Source: Paenalcaligenes suwonensis (GTDB lineage Bacteria > Pseudomonadota > Gammaproteobacteria > Burkholderiales > Burkholderiaceae_B). From it: a stretch of 64,000 nt of DNA. Every line of letters begins with the position of its first letter. The stretch's first letter is position 1. A program made the translations under genes and the position numbers. Below the pieces are notes generated by a model. It was not told the DNA's origin. It worked only from the letters and a program-made list of their open reading frames with translations, and did no database searches. Shown in pieces: positions 24,439 to 32,804 of the stretch. The stretch covers positions 310,001 through 374,000 of the forward strand of contig NZ_JAANPV010000001.1 in assembly GCF_011290505.1 (NCBI RefSeq). Reading direction: 5' to 3'.

Positions 24439-25854
24439 ATGAGAGTTATTCCTGTAATATTAGCCGGTGGTGTTGGTACGAGACTTTGGCCATTATCCAG
24501 AAAAAGCAAGCCTAAGCAGTTTCTAAAGTTGACTAATGATAAATTTTCAATGTTTCAAGAAACAGTCTTAAGGGCACAGGGTCTATCTAATAATTTGCCC
24601 ATAATAGTATGTGCTGATGAGCATAGATTTATTGTGGCAGAGCAATTGCGAGAAGTAGGAATAGATAGTGCTCAGATTATCCTTGAACCTATCGGAAAAA
24701 ATACAGCCCCAGCAATTACTCTAGCCGCATTGGCTGCTACAGACCAATGCAAGAATTCTATACTGATTGTTTTAGCAGCTGATCATTTTGTTTCTGATCA
24801 ACATGCATTTATATCTCAAGTAGCTAAAGGATTAGACCTTGCAGAACAAGGGTATATGGTCACGTTTGGGGTGTTGCCTGATTACGCTGAGGTAGGATAC
24901 GGCTATATCAAAAGTGGGGCACCAATCTCAGGCTCTGCCGGTTTTTTGGTGGATAGTTTTGTAGAAAAACCGACTCTGGCCTTAGCTGAAGAGTATGTGC
25001 TATCTAAAAAATATCTATGGAATAGCGGGATGTTCGCTTTCCAAAGTGATCTTTACCTTCGTGAACTTCAGAAATTTGAGCCTGTTATATTAGCAACTTG
25101 TCAGGATGCATTTAATGCCTCACAAATTGACATGGATTTTATACGGATCCCAGGTGATATTTTCGAACAGTCTCCGTCGCAGTCTATAGATTATGCTGTT
25201 ATGGAGCATACACAGAATGCAGCTGTTGTGCCTCTTTCGGTCGGCTGGAGTGACCTTGGCGCTTGGGAAGCCTTATGGAAAATTGCTGAGCAAGATGAAA
25301 ACAATAATGTTCTGATTGGTGACGTTTGTGTTGAGGATTCACAAGGTGTTTATGTGAAAGCAGACTCACGGCTAGTTGCTGTTGTTGGACTTAGAGATTT
25401 GGTTGTTGTAGAAACAAAAGATGCCGTTCTTATCTCTGAGCGGACGCAATCGCAAAAAGTTAAGACGGTTGTTGAAAGACTAAGAGAGCAGGGTAGGGAC
25501 GAATTTTCTGCACATAAACAAGTCTATCGCCCCTGGGGGACGTATGAGTCTATTGATGAGGGCGAGCGTTACCAAGTCAAGAGAATTACTGTACAGCCCG
25601 GCGGTAAATTGTCAGTCCAAATGCATCATCATCGTGCAGAGCATTGGATTGTTGTCAGTGGTGTGGCGCGAGTTACAAATGGCGATGAAACTTATTTAGT
25701 AACAGAGAATGAATCAACTTATATTCCGATCGGGCAGATTCACGCGCTTGAGAATCCTGGTGTTATTCCTTTAGAGTTGATTGAAGTGCAATCAGGTGCT
25801 TATTTAGGTGAGGATGATATTGTTCGCTTTGAGGATAGGTACGGTAGAATCTAA
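24439..25854 (+). CDS. manC: Mannose-1-phosphate guanylyltransferase / mannose-6-phosphate isomerase
   Basis: This 471-residue bifunctional type II enzyme makes GDP-mannose. The N-terminal pyrophosphorylase carries LAGGVGTRLWPLSRKSKPKQ and VEKPT, and the C-terminal cupin isomerase carries RPWGTYESIDEGERYQVKRI and the metal-binding LSVQMHHHRAEHWIVVSG. It is the last gene of the plus-strand run. Composition becomes less AT-rich along the gene, marking the right edge of the island. No manB, gmd or other mannose-derivative gene lies in the window, so phosphomannomutase must come from elsewhere. The ribosome site is weak; the start is set by the conserved N-terminus MRVIPVILAGG. Confidence 0.94.
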   Translation: MRVIPVILAGGVGTRLWPLSRKSKPKQFLKLTNDKFSMFQETVLRAQGLSNNLPIIVCADEHRFIVAEQLREVGIDSAQIILEPIGKNTAPAITLAALAATDQCKNSILIVLAADHFVSDQHAFISQVAKGLDLAEQGYMVTFGVLPDYAEVGYGYIKSGAPISGSAGFLVDSFVEKPTLALAEEYVLSKKYLWNSGMFAFQSDLYLRELQKFEPVILATCQDAFNASQIDMDFIRIPGDIFEQSPSQSIDYAVMEHTQNAAVVPLSVGWSDLGAWEALWKIAEQDENNNVLIGDVCVEDSQGVYVKADSRLVAVVGLRDLVVVETKDAVLISERTQSQKVKTVVERLREQGRDEFSAHKQVYRPWGTYESIDEGERYQVKRITVQPGGKLSVQMHHHRAEHWIVVSGVARVTNGDETYLVTENESTYIPIGQIHALENPGVIPLELIEVQSGAYLGEDDIVRFEDRYGRI

Positions 25855-25895
25855 GAGTAAACACTTTAAGCATAACGGATAGCGGAGAGATTTGA

Positions 25896-27278
25896 TCAGG
25901 GTTTGTTATTGACAAACCCTTTAAAAACGGTCAAGAAGATAATCTTCAAATCTAACCAGAGCGACCAGTTATTGATATACCACAGGTCGTACTCAACACG
26001 TTTTTGCATCTTCTCAATAGTATCGGTTTCACCCCTATAGCCGTTTACCTGTGCCCAACCAGTAATACCTGGTTTGACTTTGTGGCGCTTCATGTAGGAT
26101 TCAACCAAATCTTTGTAATGTTCATTGTGGGCCAGCGCGTGAGGGCGTGGTCCTACAATGGACATGCGTCCCTGTAGTACGTTGTAAAACTGGGGGAGCT
26201 CATCTAAGCTGGTTTTACGTAGAAAAGCACCTAAGCGAGTCACCCGAGGATCACCAAATTTGGCTTGGGTTATCTGACCAGCCACTTCGGTGTGTACTTC
26301 CATGGAGCGGAATTTATAAACTTTGAATTGTCGGCCATTAATCCCTGTTCGGTATTGCTTGAAAATGATGGGCCCTGTTGAAGTCATCTTGATCGCAATA
26401 GCGATTAGTAGACAGACTGGTAGTATCAGGATAGAGATAAGGCTACCAATAATAAGATCCTCTATTCGTTTAACTAGTCTCGCTGAACCCTCCATGGGGC
26501 TTAAGCTAATATCTAGCGCATAAAGTCCAGCAATCTGACTCACCCGATGATTTAAGAGGGGTAAGTCACCTAAGTCGGGTATGAAACGTACTTCTACAGT
26601 GAGGTGACGTAGGCTATGTAGAATTTTTTTAATAGATTCTCCTTCTTGTAAAGGTAAACACAGCCATACCTCATGTACATTTTGTTCACTTACTGTAGCA
26701 ATGAGCTTGTCGAACCATTGTTGATTGTTTTCTAGTGTGAGACGCTGACGTATTTCATAGCCTACACGTCCTAAATCAGGCAGGCTTTTACTGAGCTCGT
26801 CAGAAGGGATATGTCCTTCTACCACTAATACGTGCTTTTGGTTTCTACCTTGGGTTCGAGCAAAACGTAATAGTAGGTAGGTGCTTAGCCTAAAAAGGGT
26901 AACTGCGACTAAGGCATACAGAGCGGTAGTACTTAGCCAGAGGCGAGAATACTGGCCAGTAACTTTTGTAGCAACAGCAATACCTAACAGTAGAGCAAAA
27001 GCCAGTAACCAGCCTGTATAGACGCGGCCAAGTTGTTTTAGGAAGGGGCGGCCTCGCCATGAGCCATAGGTGTCCATACCCAACTGACAGATAGTGCCCA
27101 TTAAAGCTAAGGCTAATGTGGCAACTTCATAGCGAGAGCTCATGCTCCAGAAGTCAAAGCGCTGATGATAAGCAACGTATGCTGCGCCAATGACTAATGC
27201 AATATCAATAAGCCCGGCCAACAAGGCGAGGGGATAGCGTTCTGCAAGAATTGGAGCTGGAGAGTGTTTCTTGGACAT
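25896..27278 (-). CDS. wcaJ: Undecaprenyl-phosphate sugar-1-phosphate transferase, WcaJ-like
   Basis: This approximately 460-residue polyprenol-phosphate hexose-1-phosphate transferase starts the repeat unit on undecaprenyl phosphate at the inner membrane. It has four N-terminal helices (residues about 15-140), a cytoplasmic region, a further membrane segment (LIIGSLISILILPVCLLIAI) and the catalytic C-terminus with FKQYRTGINGRQFKVYKFRS, LRKTSLDELPQFYNVLQG and VGPRPHALAHNEHY. This is the long WcaJ/WbaP-like form. It faces the manC operon; their 3' ends are 41 bp apart. The start is taken at ATG 27278 (an in-frame GTG lies two codons earlier); neither has a clear ribosome site. It probably serves the polysaccharide made by the adjacent operon. 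Confidence 0.91.
   Translation of the reverse strand: MSKKHSPAPILAERYPLALLAGLIDIALVIGAAYVAYHQRFDFWSMSSRYEVATLALALMGTICQLGMDTYGSWRGRPFLKQLGRVYTGWLLAFALLLGIAVATKVTGQYSRLWLSTTALYALVAVTLFRLSTYLLLRFARTQGRNQKHVLVVEGHIPSDELSKSLPDLGRVGYEIRQRLTLENNQQWFDKLIATVSEQNVHEVWLCLPLQEGESIKKILHSLRHLTVEVRFIPDLGDLPLLNHRVSQIAGLYALDISLSPMEGSARLVKRIEDLIIGSLISILILPVCLLIAIAIKMTSTGPIIFKQYRTGINGRQFKVYKFRSMEVHTEVAGQITQAKFGDPRVTRLGAFLRKTSLDELPQFYNVLQGRMSIVGPRPHALAHNEHYKDLVESYMKRHKVKPGITGWAQVNGYRGETDTIEKMQKRVEYDLWYINNWSLWLDLKIIFLTVFKGFVNNKP
25898..25924. terminator. Possible terminator between manC and wcaJ
   Basis: AGGGTTTGT-TATTG-ACAAACCCT is a perfect 9-bp stem followed by TTT on the plus strand. It overlaps the last codons of wcaJ and lies 44 bp after the manC stop, so it could terminate the polysaccharide operon. 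Confidence 0.5.
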
Positions 27279-27577
27279 GCGCACAAATTTAGTAGGCTAA
27301 AACACATAGCCGAGGTCAGAGGATGACTGATTATAGAAGGGACATCGCGTGGCGGCCACTTAACTCTGCCCATTGATGACGCTTTATGACAATGTAACTA
27401 CTGTAAATGTCTTGTAGGGAGTAATTTTTTAGACTATTACACTGAGTTACAGGATTTCAAAATCAGCAAAAAGACCAAAACCCACGGCTTTTCTGGTGCT
27501 ACGATAAGCGTTTTACTGGGTAGTGCAAGTGTGATGCTGCCAACAAAGCGGCAGTGTGTCGTGATGGAGAGTGCTCT

Positions 27578-27964
27578 ATGTGGAAAGCCATAGCGGCTGT
27601 TGCTGTTGGGGCGGGTTGCGGCGGTGTGATGCGCTGGATGTTAAGTCTGCGCTTGAATGCTGTGTGGCCGAATATGCCGCTGGGTACGTTGGTGTCTAAC
27701 TTGGTTGCCGGTTATATCGTGGGTGTTGCTGTGGCAGTTTTTGCGCAGATGCCTAATTTATCCCCTGAATGGCGTTTAGTCATTATTACGGGATTCTGTG
27801 GTGGGTTATCCACCTTTTCTACATTCTCTATTGAAGTGGTAACTGCTCTGGAACGGGGCGCTTACAGCTGGGCGTTGGGAATGGTCAGCGTGCATGTACT
27901 GGGTTCGCTGTTAATGACTATAGCGGGTTTGGCCACGGTTTGGTGGTTGAAGTCGGTGTGGTAA
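27578..27964 (+). CDS. crcB: Fluoride ion exporter CrcB/Fluc
   Basis: This 128-residue protein has four hydrophobic segments and the Fluc signatures GGVMRWMLSLRLN, PLGTLVSNLVAGYIVG and ITGFCGGLSTFSTFSIEV. Fluc dimers form a channel that removes fluoride from the cytoplasm. The start ATG at 27578 has ribosome site GGAGAG 7 bp upstream; an earlier in-frame GTG at 27554 is disregarded. No fluoride riboswitch could be recognised in the 290 bp before it. It lies only 13 bp before the ketoacyl synthase gene, so it may be the first gene of the lipid cluster transcript, an unusual position. Confidence 0.92.
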   Translation: MWKAIAAVAVGAGCGGVMRWMLSLRLNAVWPNMPLGTLVSNLVAGYIVGVAVAVFAQMPNLSPEWRLVIITGFCGGLSTFSTFSIEVVTALERGAYSWALGMVSVHVLGSLLMTIAGLATVWWLKSVW

Positions 27965-27977
27965 AGGATTACTAAGC

Positions 27978-28964
27978 ATGGGGCTAGTCCCGCTTGAAAT
28001 CAGCGCTATGGGCAAGGCGCTACCTTCTACGCCGGTGTTGTCATCTGAATTGGATGCGCGGTTGGGTAAGGCTGAAGGCTATGTTCAAAAACGTTCGGGG
28101 ATTGTGTCGCGATCCTTGGCCGATAGTCATGTGTCACAAGCAGAATTAGGTGCCGAGGCGCTACATAATGCATTGCGCACTGCAGGGTGGAAAATGGCAG
28201 ATGTGGATCTGCTCATTAGTGCTTCTGCTATTCCTGTGCAGGCGCTGCCCTGCACGGCGACGCATATTTTGCGGGCGGCTCAGGCGCCAGATGGCACGCC
28301 CGGTTTTGATGTGAATGTCAGTTGTGCCAGTTTTGTGGCGGCACTAGAGGTGGCTAGCGGTTTATTGCAAATTGGCCGCTATCAACGCATTGCTATTGTG
28401 AGCGCTGAATTGGCATCGCGCGGTTTGAATTGGGATGATGAAGAGTCTTCCTATTTATTTGGCGATGGCGCGGCGTGTGCGTTGGTGCAAAAAGGCGATG
28501 GGTCTAAGGGGATTCTGGCAACGCGCTTAGAGAACCATGTGCTAGAAGGTGATTTTTGCGAAATCCGTGCTGGTGGTACGCGAGCCAACCCCCGTGCGGG
28601 TATGCAGGAGCACGACTTTTATTTCAAGATGCAGGGGCGTAAGGTGTTTAAGATCGCCTCGCGTTTTATTAATGACTATCAAGACGCGTTATTGGCGCAA
28701 GCCGGTGTGACGCTACGTGATGTGGATTTAGTGGTTCCGCATCAGGCCAGCCATTTAGCCATGCAGCATATACACAAGCAGTTGGATATTCCTACGCATA
28801 AGTTGATGGATATTTATGCGACGCACGGGAATCAGGTGGCAGCTTCTGTGCCGACGGCATTGTACGAAGCACTGCACCAGCAGCGGTGTAAAGCCGGTGA
28901 TGTGGTGATGTTGATTGCCACCGCCGCCAGCGTGTCGTTTGCAGGCATGGTACTGAAACTGTGA
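27978..28964 (+). CDS. 3-oxoacyl-ACP synthase III-like condensing enzyme (FabH/OleA-like)
   Basis: This 328-residue thiolase-fold enzyme condenses acyl thioesters. The catalytic triad of KAS III proteins is present: Cys116 (VNVSCASF), His255 (VVPHQASHL) and Asn285 (THGNQVAAS). FabH has HQAN where this protein has HQAS, and the segment GFDVNVSCASFVAALEVA is closer to the OleA and secondary-metabolite branch than to housekeeping FabH. It opens a six-gene cluster whose following genes encode an NAD-dependent reductase, a metallo-hydrolase, an adenylate-forming ligase, a PAP2 enzyme and a hydroxylase. No acyl carrier protein gene is nearby, so it probably draws on fatty acyl-CoA or acyl-ACP from primary metabolism. 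Exact reaction unknown. Confidence 0.85.
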   Translation: MGLVPLEISAMGKALPSTPVLSSELDARLGKAEGYVQKRSGIVSRSLADSHVSQAELGAEALHNALRTAGWKMADVDLLISASAIPVQALPCTATHILRAAQAPDGTPGFDVNVSCASFVAALEVASGLLQIGRYQRIAIVSAELASRGLNWDDEESSYLFGDGAACALVQKGDGSKGILATRLENHVLEGDFCEIRAGGTRANPRAGMQEHDFYFKMQGRKVFKIASRFINDYQDALLAQAGVTLRDVDLVVPHQASHLAMQHIHKQLDIPTHKLMDIYATHGNQVAASVPTALYEALHQQRCKAGDVVMLIATAASVSFAGMVLKL

Positions 28965-28971
28965 GCAAGCG

Positions 28972-30009
28972 ATGACACAACATAGTGGCGCAGCAGTGCT
29001 TCCTAAGGTGTTGGTCACGGGGGCAACCAGTGGGCTGGGGCGTAATGCCGCATTGTGGTTGCAGCAAGCAGGCTATGCTGTTGTCGGTGTGGGTCGTGAT
29101 AAAGCAGCGGGTGCTGCCCTAGCGCAGCAGGGCATACAGTTTGTGGCCTGCGATTTAGCCACCGCAGCGCCTAGCCAGCTAGATGCTTTGGTGCAATCGG
29201 TAGATTGGGTGTGGCATTGTGCCGCCTTGTCGTCGCCGTGGGGGGCTAGGGCTGATTTTGTAGCCGCTAATGTACTGGCGACCGAAAAACTGGCTCAGGC
29301 GGCGGGGCAGGCACAGGTGCAAAGGTTTGTGCATATTTCTACGCCGTCGCTGTATTTTGATTTTCAGGCTAGACGCAATATCCCAGAGACGTTTATTGCG
29401 GCGCGTTTTGCTAACGCCTATGCGGAAACCAAGTTTATGGCGGAGGGCTGTATTCAACAGGCGCAACAGCGTTATCCGACTACGCGTTTTACGTTATTGC
29501 GTCCACGTGGAATTTTTGGCCCACACGATCGAGTGATTGTGCCGCGTTTGCAAGAGCAGTTAGCGCGTTTTAATGGTGTGCTTAAGTTGCCGCGTGGTGG
29601 ACAAGCCTGCGTGGATTTAACTTTTGTACTGAATGTGGTGCATGCCATGCACTTGGCCAGTACTCAGCCAGCATTGCCTCCGGCCGCGGTGTACAACATT
29701 AGCAATCAAGAGCCTATGATGCTGCGTGAGGTGATTGAGGCGTTATTTGTAAAAGCGTTAGGGCGACATGTACGTATACAAGCGGTGCCGTATCCGCTGC
29801 TCTATACGGTTGCCGCAGGGATGGAAGCCACGGCTAGCCTCACACATAAAGAACCTATGTTGACGCGTTATAGCGTGGGGGCACTGAGTTTTGATATGAC
29901 CTTATGCTCAACCAAGGCGCAGCAAGAACTGGGGTATTACCCGCGCTATAGCATGCAAGAGGCCATCGCCTTAACCGCTGACTGGCTGCGACAGCAGCCA
30001 CAAAGGTAA
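28972..30009 (+). CDS. NAD(P)-dependent epimerase/dehydratase (OleD-like SDR)
   Basis: This 345-residue extended short-chain dehydrogenase has the nucleotide motif VTGATSGLGRNAALWLQQAG at residues about 15-34 and the catalytic YxxxK in NAYAETKFMAEG; TLLRPRGIFGPHD and VYNISNQEPMMLREVIEAL match the 3-beta-hydroxysteroid-dehydrogenase/NSDHL-like branch that includes OleD. OleD reduces the beta-keto acid made by OleA. Being 7 bp after the condensing-enzyme gene, it most likely reduces that enzyme's product. No membrane segment is evident. Substrate is inferred from context only. Confidence 0.82.
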   Translation: MTQHSGAAVLPKVLVTGATSGLGRNAALWLQQAGYAVVGVGRDKAAGAALAQQGIQFVACDLATAAPSQLDALVQSVDWVWHCAALSSPWGARADFVAANVLATEKLAQAAGQAQVQRFVHISTPSLYFDFQARRNIPETFIAARFANAYAETKFMAEGCIQQAQQRYPTTRFTLLRPRGIFGPHDRVIVPRLQEQLARFNGVLKLPRGGQACVDLTFVLNVVHAMHLASTQPALPPAAVYNISNQEPMMLREVIEALFVKALGRHVRIQAVPYPLLYTVAAGMEATASLTHKEPMLTRYSVGALSFDMTLCSTKAQQELGYYPRYSMQEAIALTADWLRQQPQR

Positions 30010-30013
30010 GAAG

Positions 30014-30850
30014 ATGGCTGTTTTACATACGTACGAGGTGGGGTACTGCATGCACCCAGCGTGTGTGGCGCTAAAGGGAGGCGGCTTTAAGTTGTGTCGC
30101 TTTCCGGCGCGTGCTTATGTGATTGAAGTGGGGCGTGATTTATGGGTGTGGGATACCGGTTATGCCAGCCATTTTCACAGTCATACCGCTAGAGGGGTGT
30201 ATCGCTTATACCCCGCAGTGACCCCGGTACATTTTAAAAATGATGAAGCGCTGATTCTACAGTTGGCCGAACACGGCATAGGCCGTGAAGACATACGTGG
30301 CATTGTAGTGTCGCATTTCCACGGTGATCACATTGCAGGGCTGCGAGATTTCCCCGGCGTTGAAGTGTATGCCAGCCAACCGGGCTGGGATTACTACAAG
30401 TTGCTGAAAGGGCTGCGTGCCGTACGTAAAGGCTTTGTACCAGGTTTAATTCCGGAGGACTTCGAGTCGCGCTTAGGCTTTGTAGAAGAGTGGGAGTACG
30501 GTGCGTTACCGGCTGAGCTGGCTCCGTTTGAGGAGGGCTGGGCATTGCCGCACAGTAAAGGTGAAGTCTTTGTGGTGTCGTTGCCAGGACATGCGCGTGG
30601 GCATTTGGGCGTGTTTATACGTACCGCCGCTGGTTGGATATTGTTGGCTGCCGATGCCGCATGGGCTCCTGAAAACTACACAGAATTACGTCAACCTGCT
30701 TGGATATCACGTTTAATCATGGACGATGCCAAGCACATGTTCCAGACCTTACAAAAACTGCACGAGCTGCATAAGCGTGGCAAGGTGAAGATTCAGTTGG
30801 CGCACGAGGGGGGGATTCCTTCTACTTCAGTCACGGAGTCTGCGCTATGA
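30014..30850 (+). CDS. MBL-fold metallo-hydrolase (lactonase-like)
   Basis: This 278-residue protein carries the metal-binding signature VVSHFHGDHIAGL (HxHxDH), a later metal ligand in SLPGHARGHLGVF, and the bridging aspartate in LLAADAAW, which together define the metallo-beta-lactamase fold of the lactonase/glyoxalase II kind. Members cleave esters, thioesters or lactones. In this cluster it occupies the place that OleB, an alpha/beta hydrolase acting on beta-lactones, has in ole operons. It follows the reductase gene by 4 bp and overlaps the ligase gene by 4 bp (ATGA). The reaction is not established. Confidence 0.85.
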   Translation: MAVLHTYEVGYCMHPACVALKGGGFKLCRFPARAYVIEVGRDLWVWDTGYASHFHSHTARGVYRLYPAVTPVHFKNDEALILQLAEHGIGREDIRGIVVSHFHGDHIAGLRDFPGVEVYASQPGWDYYKLLKGLRAVRKGFVPGLIPEDFESRLGFVEEWEYGALPAELAPFEEGWALPHSKGEVFVVSLPGHARGHLGVFIRTAAGWILLAADAAWAPENYTELRQPAWISRLIMDDAKHMFQTLQKLHELHKRGKVKIQLAHEGGIPSTSVTESAL

Positions 30851-32172
30851 CGCAAAGTGTGCAGACGTTATGGCAGTACTACAAAGCAAAACGGTTACAG
30901 AAACGTTTACGGGCGTGGTCGCGTGAACAGTTAGAACAGTATCAACAGCAACAACTACAGCGCTTTATGCAACGCGTGTTGGTGCGTAGCCCGTACTTTA
31001 GTGCGTATGTGGGCCAGCCGTTACCCACATGGCCGTTGATGAATAAAGCGCTCATGATGGCGCAGTTTGATCAGATGAATACGGCAGGCTTGCAGCGTGA
31101 TGTAGTGCTGGAAAATGCGTTGCGTGCAGAGACTAGCCGTGATTTCTCGCAGTTAGTGTCTGAATACAGTGTGGGGTTGTCGTCGGGTACGTCTGGTACA
31201 CGTGGCTTGTTTGTGACCAGTAAAGCTGAGCGTGCCCTCTGGTCCGGCACGATTTTGTCTAAGCTGCTGCCTAAAGGCTTGTTTGCTGGTGAACGGGTGG
31301 CATTGTTCTTGCGTGCTGACAATGCGCTCTATCAGAACGTGAACAGCCGTTTTTTAAGCTTCCGATTTTTTGATTTGTTGGCAAATTTTGATGAGCAGTG
31401 CGAGGCATTGCAACAGTATCAACCTACGATTTTGGTGGCACCGGCCCAAGTGTTGGTAGCGCTGGCAGAAAAAGCGCAGCAAGGTGGCATTACCTTACAG
31501 CCCGCACGGGTGATTTCCGCCGCCGAGGTGTTGAGTCCCCACGACAAACAACGTTTACAACACCAGTTTGGTGATGTGGCCGAGGTGTATCAAGCAACTG
31601 AGGGCTTTTTGGGGGCTACCTGCGAGTTAGGTGCAATGCACTTAAATGAAGAGTCGCTGTACATAGAAACTGAATGGGTAGACCAAACACGTTTTGTTCC
31701 TATCATTACCGATTTCAGGCGTACTACGCAGCCTGTAGTGCGCTATAGGCTAGACGATGTGTTGCACGATGGCGGGTGTGCGTGCCTGTGTGGCAGGCCT
31801 ACGCGTGTGATTACCCACATAGAAGGACGGGCTGACGACCAATTAAGGTTGCCCGGCAGCCAGCAGCCGTGGGTAACGATATTTGCCGATGCATGTAATA
31901 GGGTATTGGCCCACACGTTGCCGTGGGATGCGGATTATGTGCTCGAGCACGTCATGCCAGACGAGGGCGAAAACACCGTGTTACTGCGTTTTTACGCCCC
32001 GCTTACTGCACCGCAATTGCAGCAGGTGCACGATGCACTGTGGTCGTGGCTAGCCACTCAGAACGTGGATGTATCGCTGTTGCGGTGGGAAGGTGTGGCC
32101 CAACCCCCAGAGCGCGATTTTCTGCGGAAAAAACGCCGTATTGTGCGTGTGACAAAGCAGGTGGTAGCGTGA
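30847..32172 (+). CDS. Adenylate-forming ligase, PaaK / F390-synthetase (CoF) related
   Basis: This 441-residue protein is related to phenylacetate-CoA ligase and coenzyme F390 synthetase. The phosphate-binding loop is at residues 112-120 (SSGTSGTRG), the aromatic/acid motif appears as YQATEGFLG, and VVRYRLDDVL is the A7-like block. A cysteine-containing segment (GGCACLCGRPTRVITHIEGR) is typical of this group. The N-terminal 100 residues are rich in Gln and Arg. It would activate a carboxylate with ATP, in the position that OleC (a beta-lactone synthetase) has in ole clusters. It overlaps the hydrolase gene upstream (ATGA) and the PAP2 gene downstream (GTGA), implying translational coupling. 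The acceptor, whether CoA, an amine or an internal hydroxyl, cannot be read. Confidence 0.8.
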   Translation: MTQSVQTLWQYYKAKRLQKRLRAWSREQLEQYQQQQLQRFMQRVLVRSPYFSAYVGQPLPTWPLMNKALMMAQFDQMNTAGLQRDVVLENALRAETSRDFSQLVSEYSVGLSSGTSGTRGLFVTSKAERALWSGTILSKLLPKGLFAGERVALFLRADNALYQNVNSRFLSFRFFDLLANFDEQCEALQQYQPTILVAPAQVLVALAEKAQQGGITLQPARVISAAEVLSPHDKQRLQHQFGDVAEVYQATEGFLGATCELGAMHLNEESLYIETEWVDQTRFVPIITDFRRTTQPVVRYRLDDVLHDGGCACLCGRPTRVITHIEGRADDQLRLPGSQQPWVTIFADACNRVLAHTLPWDADYVLEHVMPDEGENTVLLRFYAPLTAPQLQQVHDALWSWLATQNVDVSLLRWEGVAQPPERDFLRKKRRIVRVTKQVVA

Positions 32173-32804
32173 GTGTGTTACCCACAGAGAAGCAATCGCT
32201 GTTCTACCGCTTGTGGTGGATGGCGTGGGGCTGGGGCACGGTAGGGGTGATTTACTCCCTCACTGACTACTGGCAAGGAGCGGGGAACGTGGTGCATGAA
32301 ACTTGGGTAGATAGGGCGGTGGGGTACGATCAAACGGCTATTTGGGGATATTTGTCTTTTTTCTTGCTTATACCTGCTGCGTACCTATTTTCTGACATCT
32401 CCAGAGTTAAAACGTTGGCGCGACAAATGCAGTGGGGGGCCTTGTTTTGCGGGGTAATCTACCTGCTGTATCCCACAACGATAGTGTATCCACCCGTAGA
32501 AACAGGAACCTGGGCAGGGCAAGTGGTGGCCTGGTTGTTACATCTGGATTCCAGTCAAAACTGTGTGCCTTCGCTGCATATCTTGTTATCGTTATTAGCG
32601 GTATATGCGGTTTCGCACGCTAAGCGTTGGTGGGTACAAGGCTGCTACGTGGGCTGGTTGGTGTGGGTGGGTTATACCGTTTTGCAGTTAAAGCGGCATT
32701 TTTTTATCGATGTGTTGGCCGCCATAGCAATAGCCGTCGTATTGATTGCCTTGAGCCATTATGCTGGTGCAGGGAAAGCAGAGGTGCAGAGTGACGCAGA
32801 TTAA
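32169..32804 (+). CDS. PAP2/AUR1-like membrane phosphatase or phosphotransferase
   Basis: This 211-residue protein has five or six membrane segments and the two catalytic motifs of the PAP2 superfamily in the inositol-phosphotransferase (AUR1/PAP2_3) form: PSLH at residues 134-137 and KRHFFID at 175-181, holding the two histidines and the aspartate. Such enzymes remove or transfer phosphate or phospho-headgroups on lipids at the outer face of the inner membrane. The chosen start is GTG at 32169, which overlaps the ligase stop as GTGA and has AGGTGG upstream; a much longer open frame exists upstream but only reads through the ligase gene in another frame. It probably finishes or remodels the lipid made by the cluster. 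Confidence 0.8.
   Translation: MSVLPTEKQSLFYRLWWMAWGWGTVGVIYSLTDYWQGAGNVVHETWVDRAVGYDQTAIWGYLSFFLLIPAAYLFSDISRVKTLARQMQWGALFCGVIYLLYPTTIVYPPVETGTWAGQVVAWLLHLDSSQNCVPSLHILLSLLAVYAVSHAKRWWVQGCYVGWLVWVGYTVLQLKRHFFIDVLAAIAIAVVLIALSHYAGAGKAEVQSDAD

Noticed and set aside
27285-27577. Fluoride riboswitch before crcB
   Set aside because: The conserved riboswitch core could not be found; only a small CTGCC/GGCAG stem is present at about 27,535-27,555.
31923-32168. Long N-terminal extension of the PAP2 gene
   Set aside because: It is read entirely within the ligase gene in another frame and has no membrane or family features.
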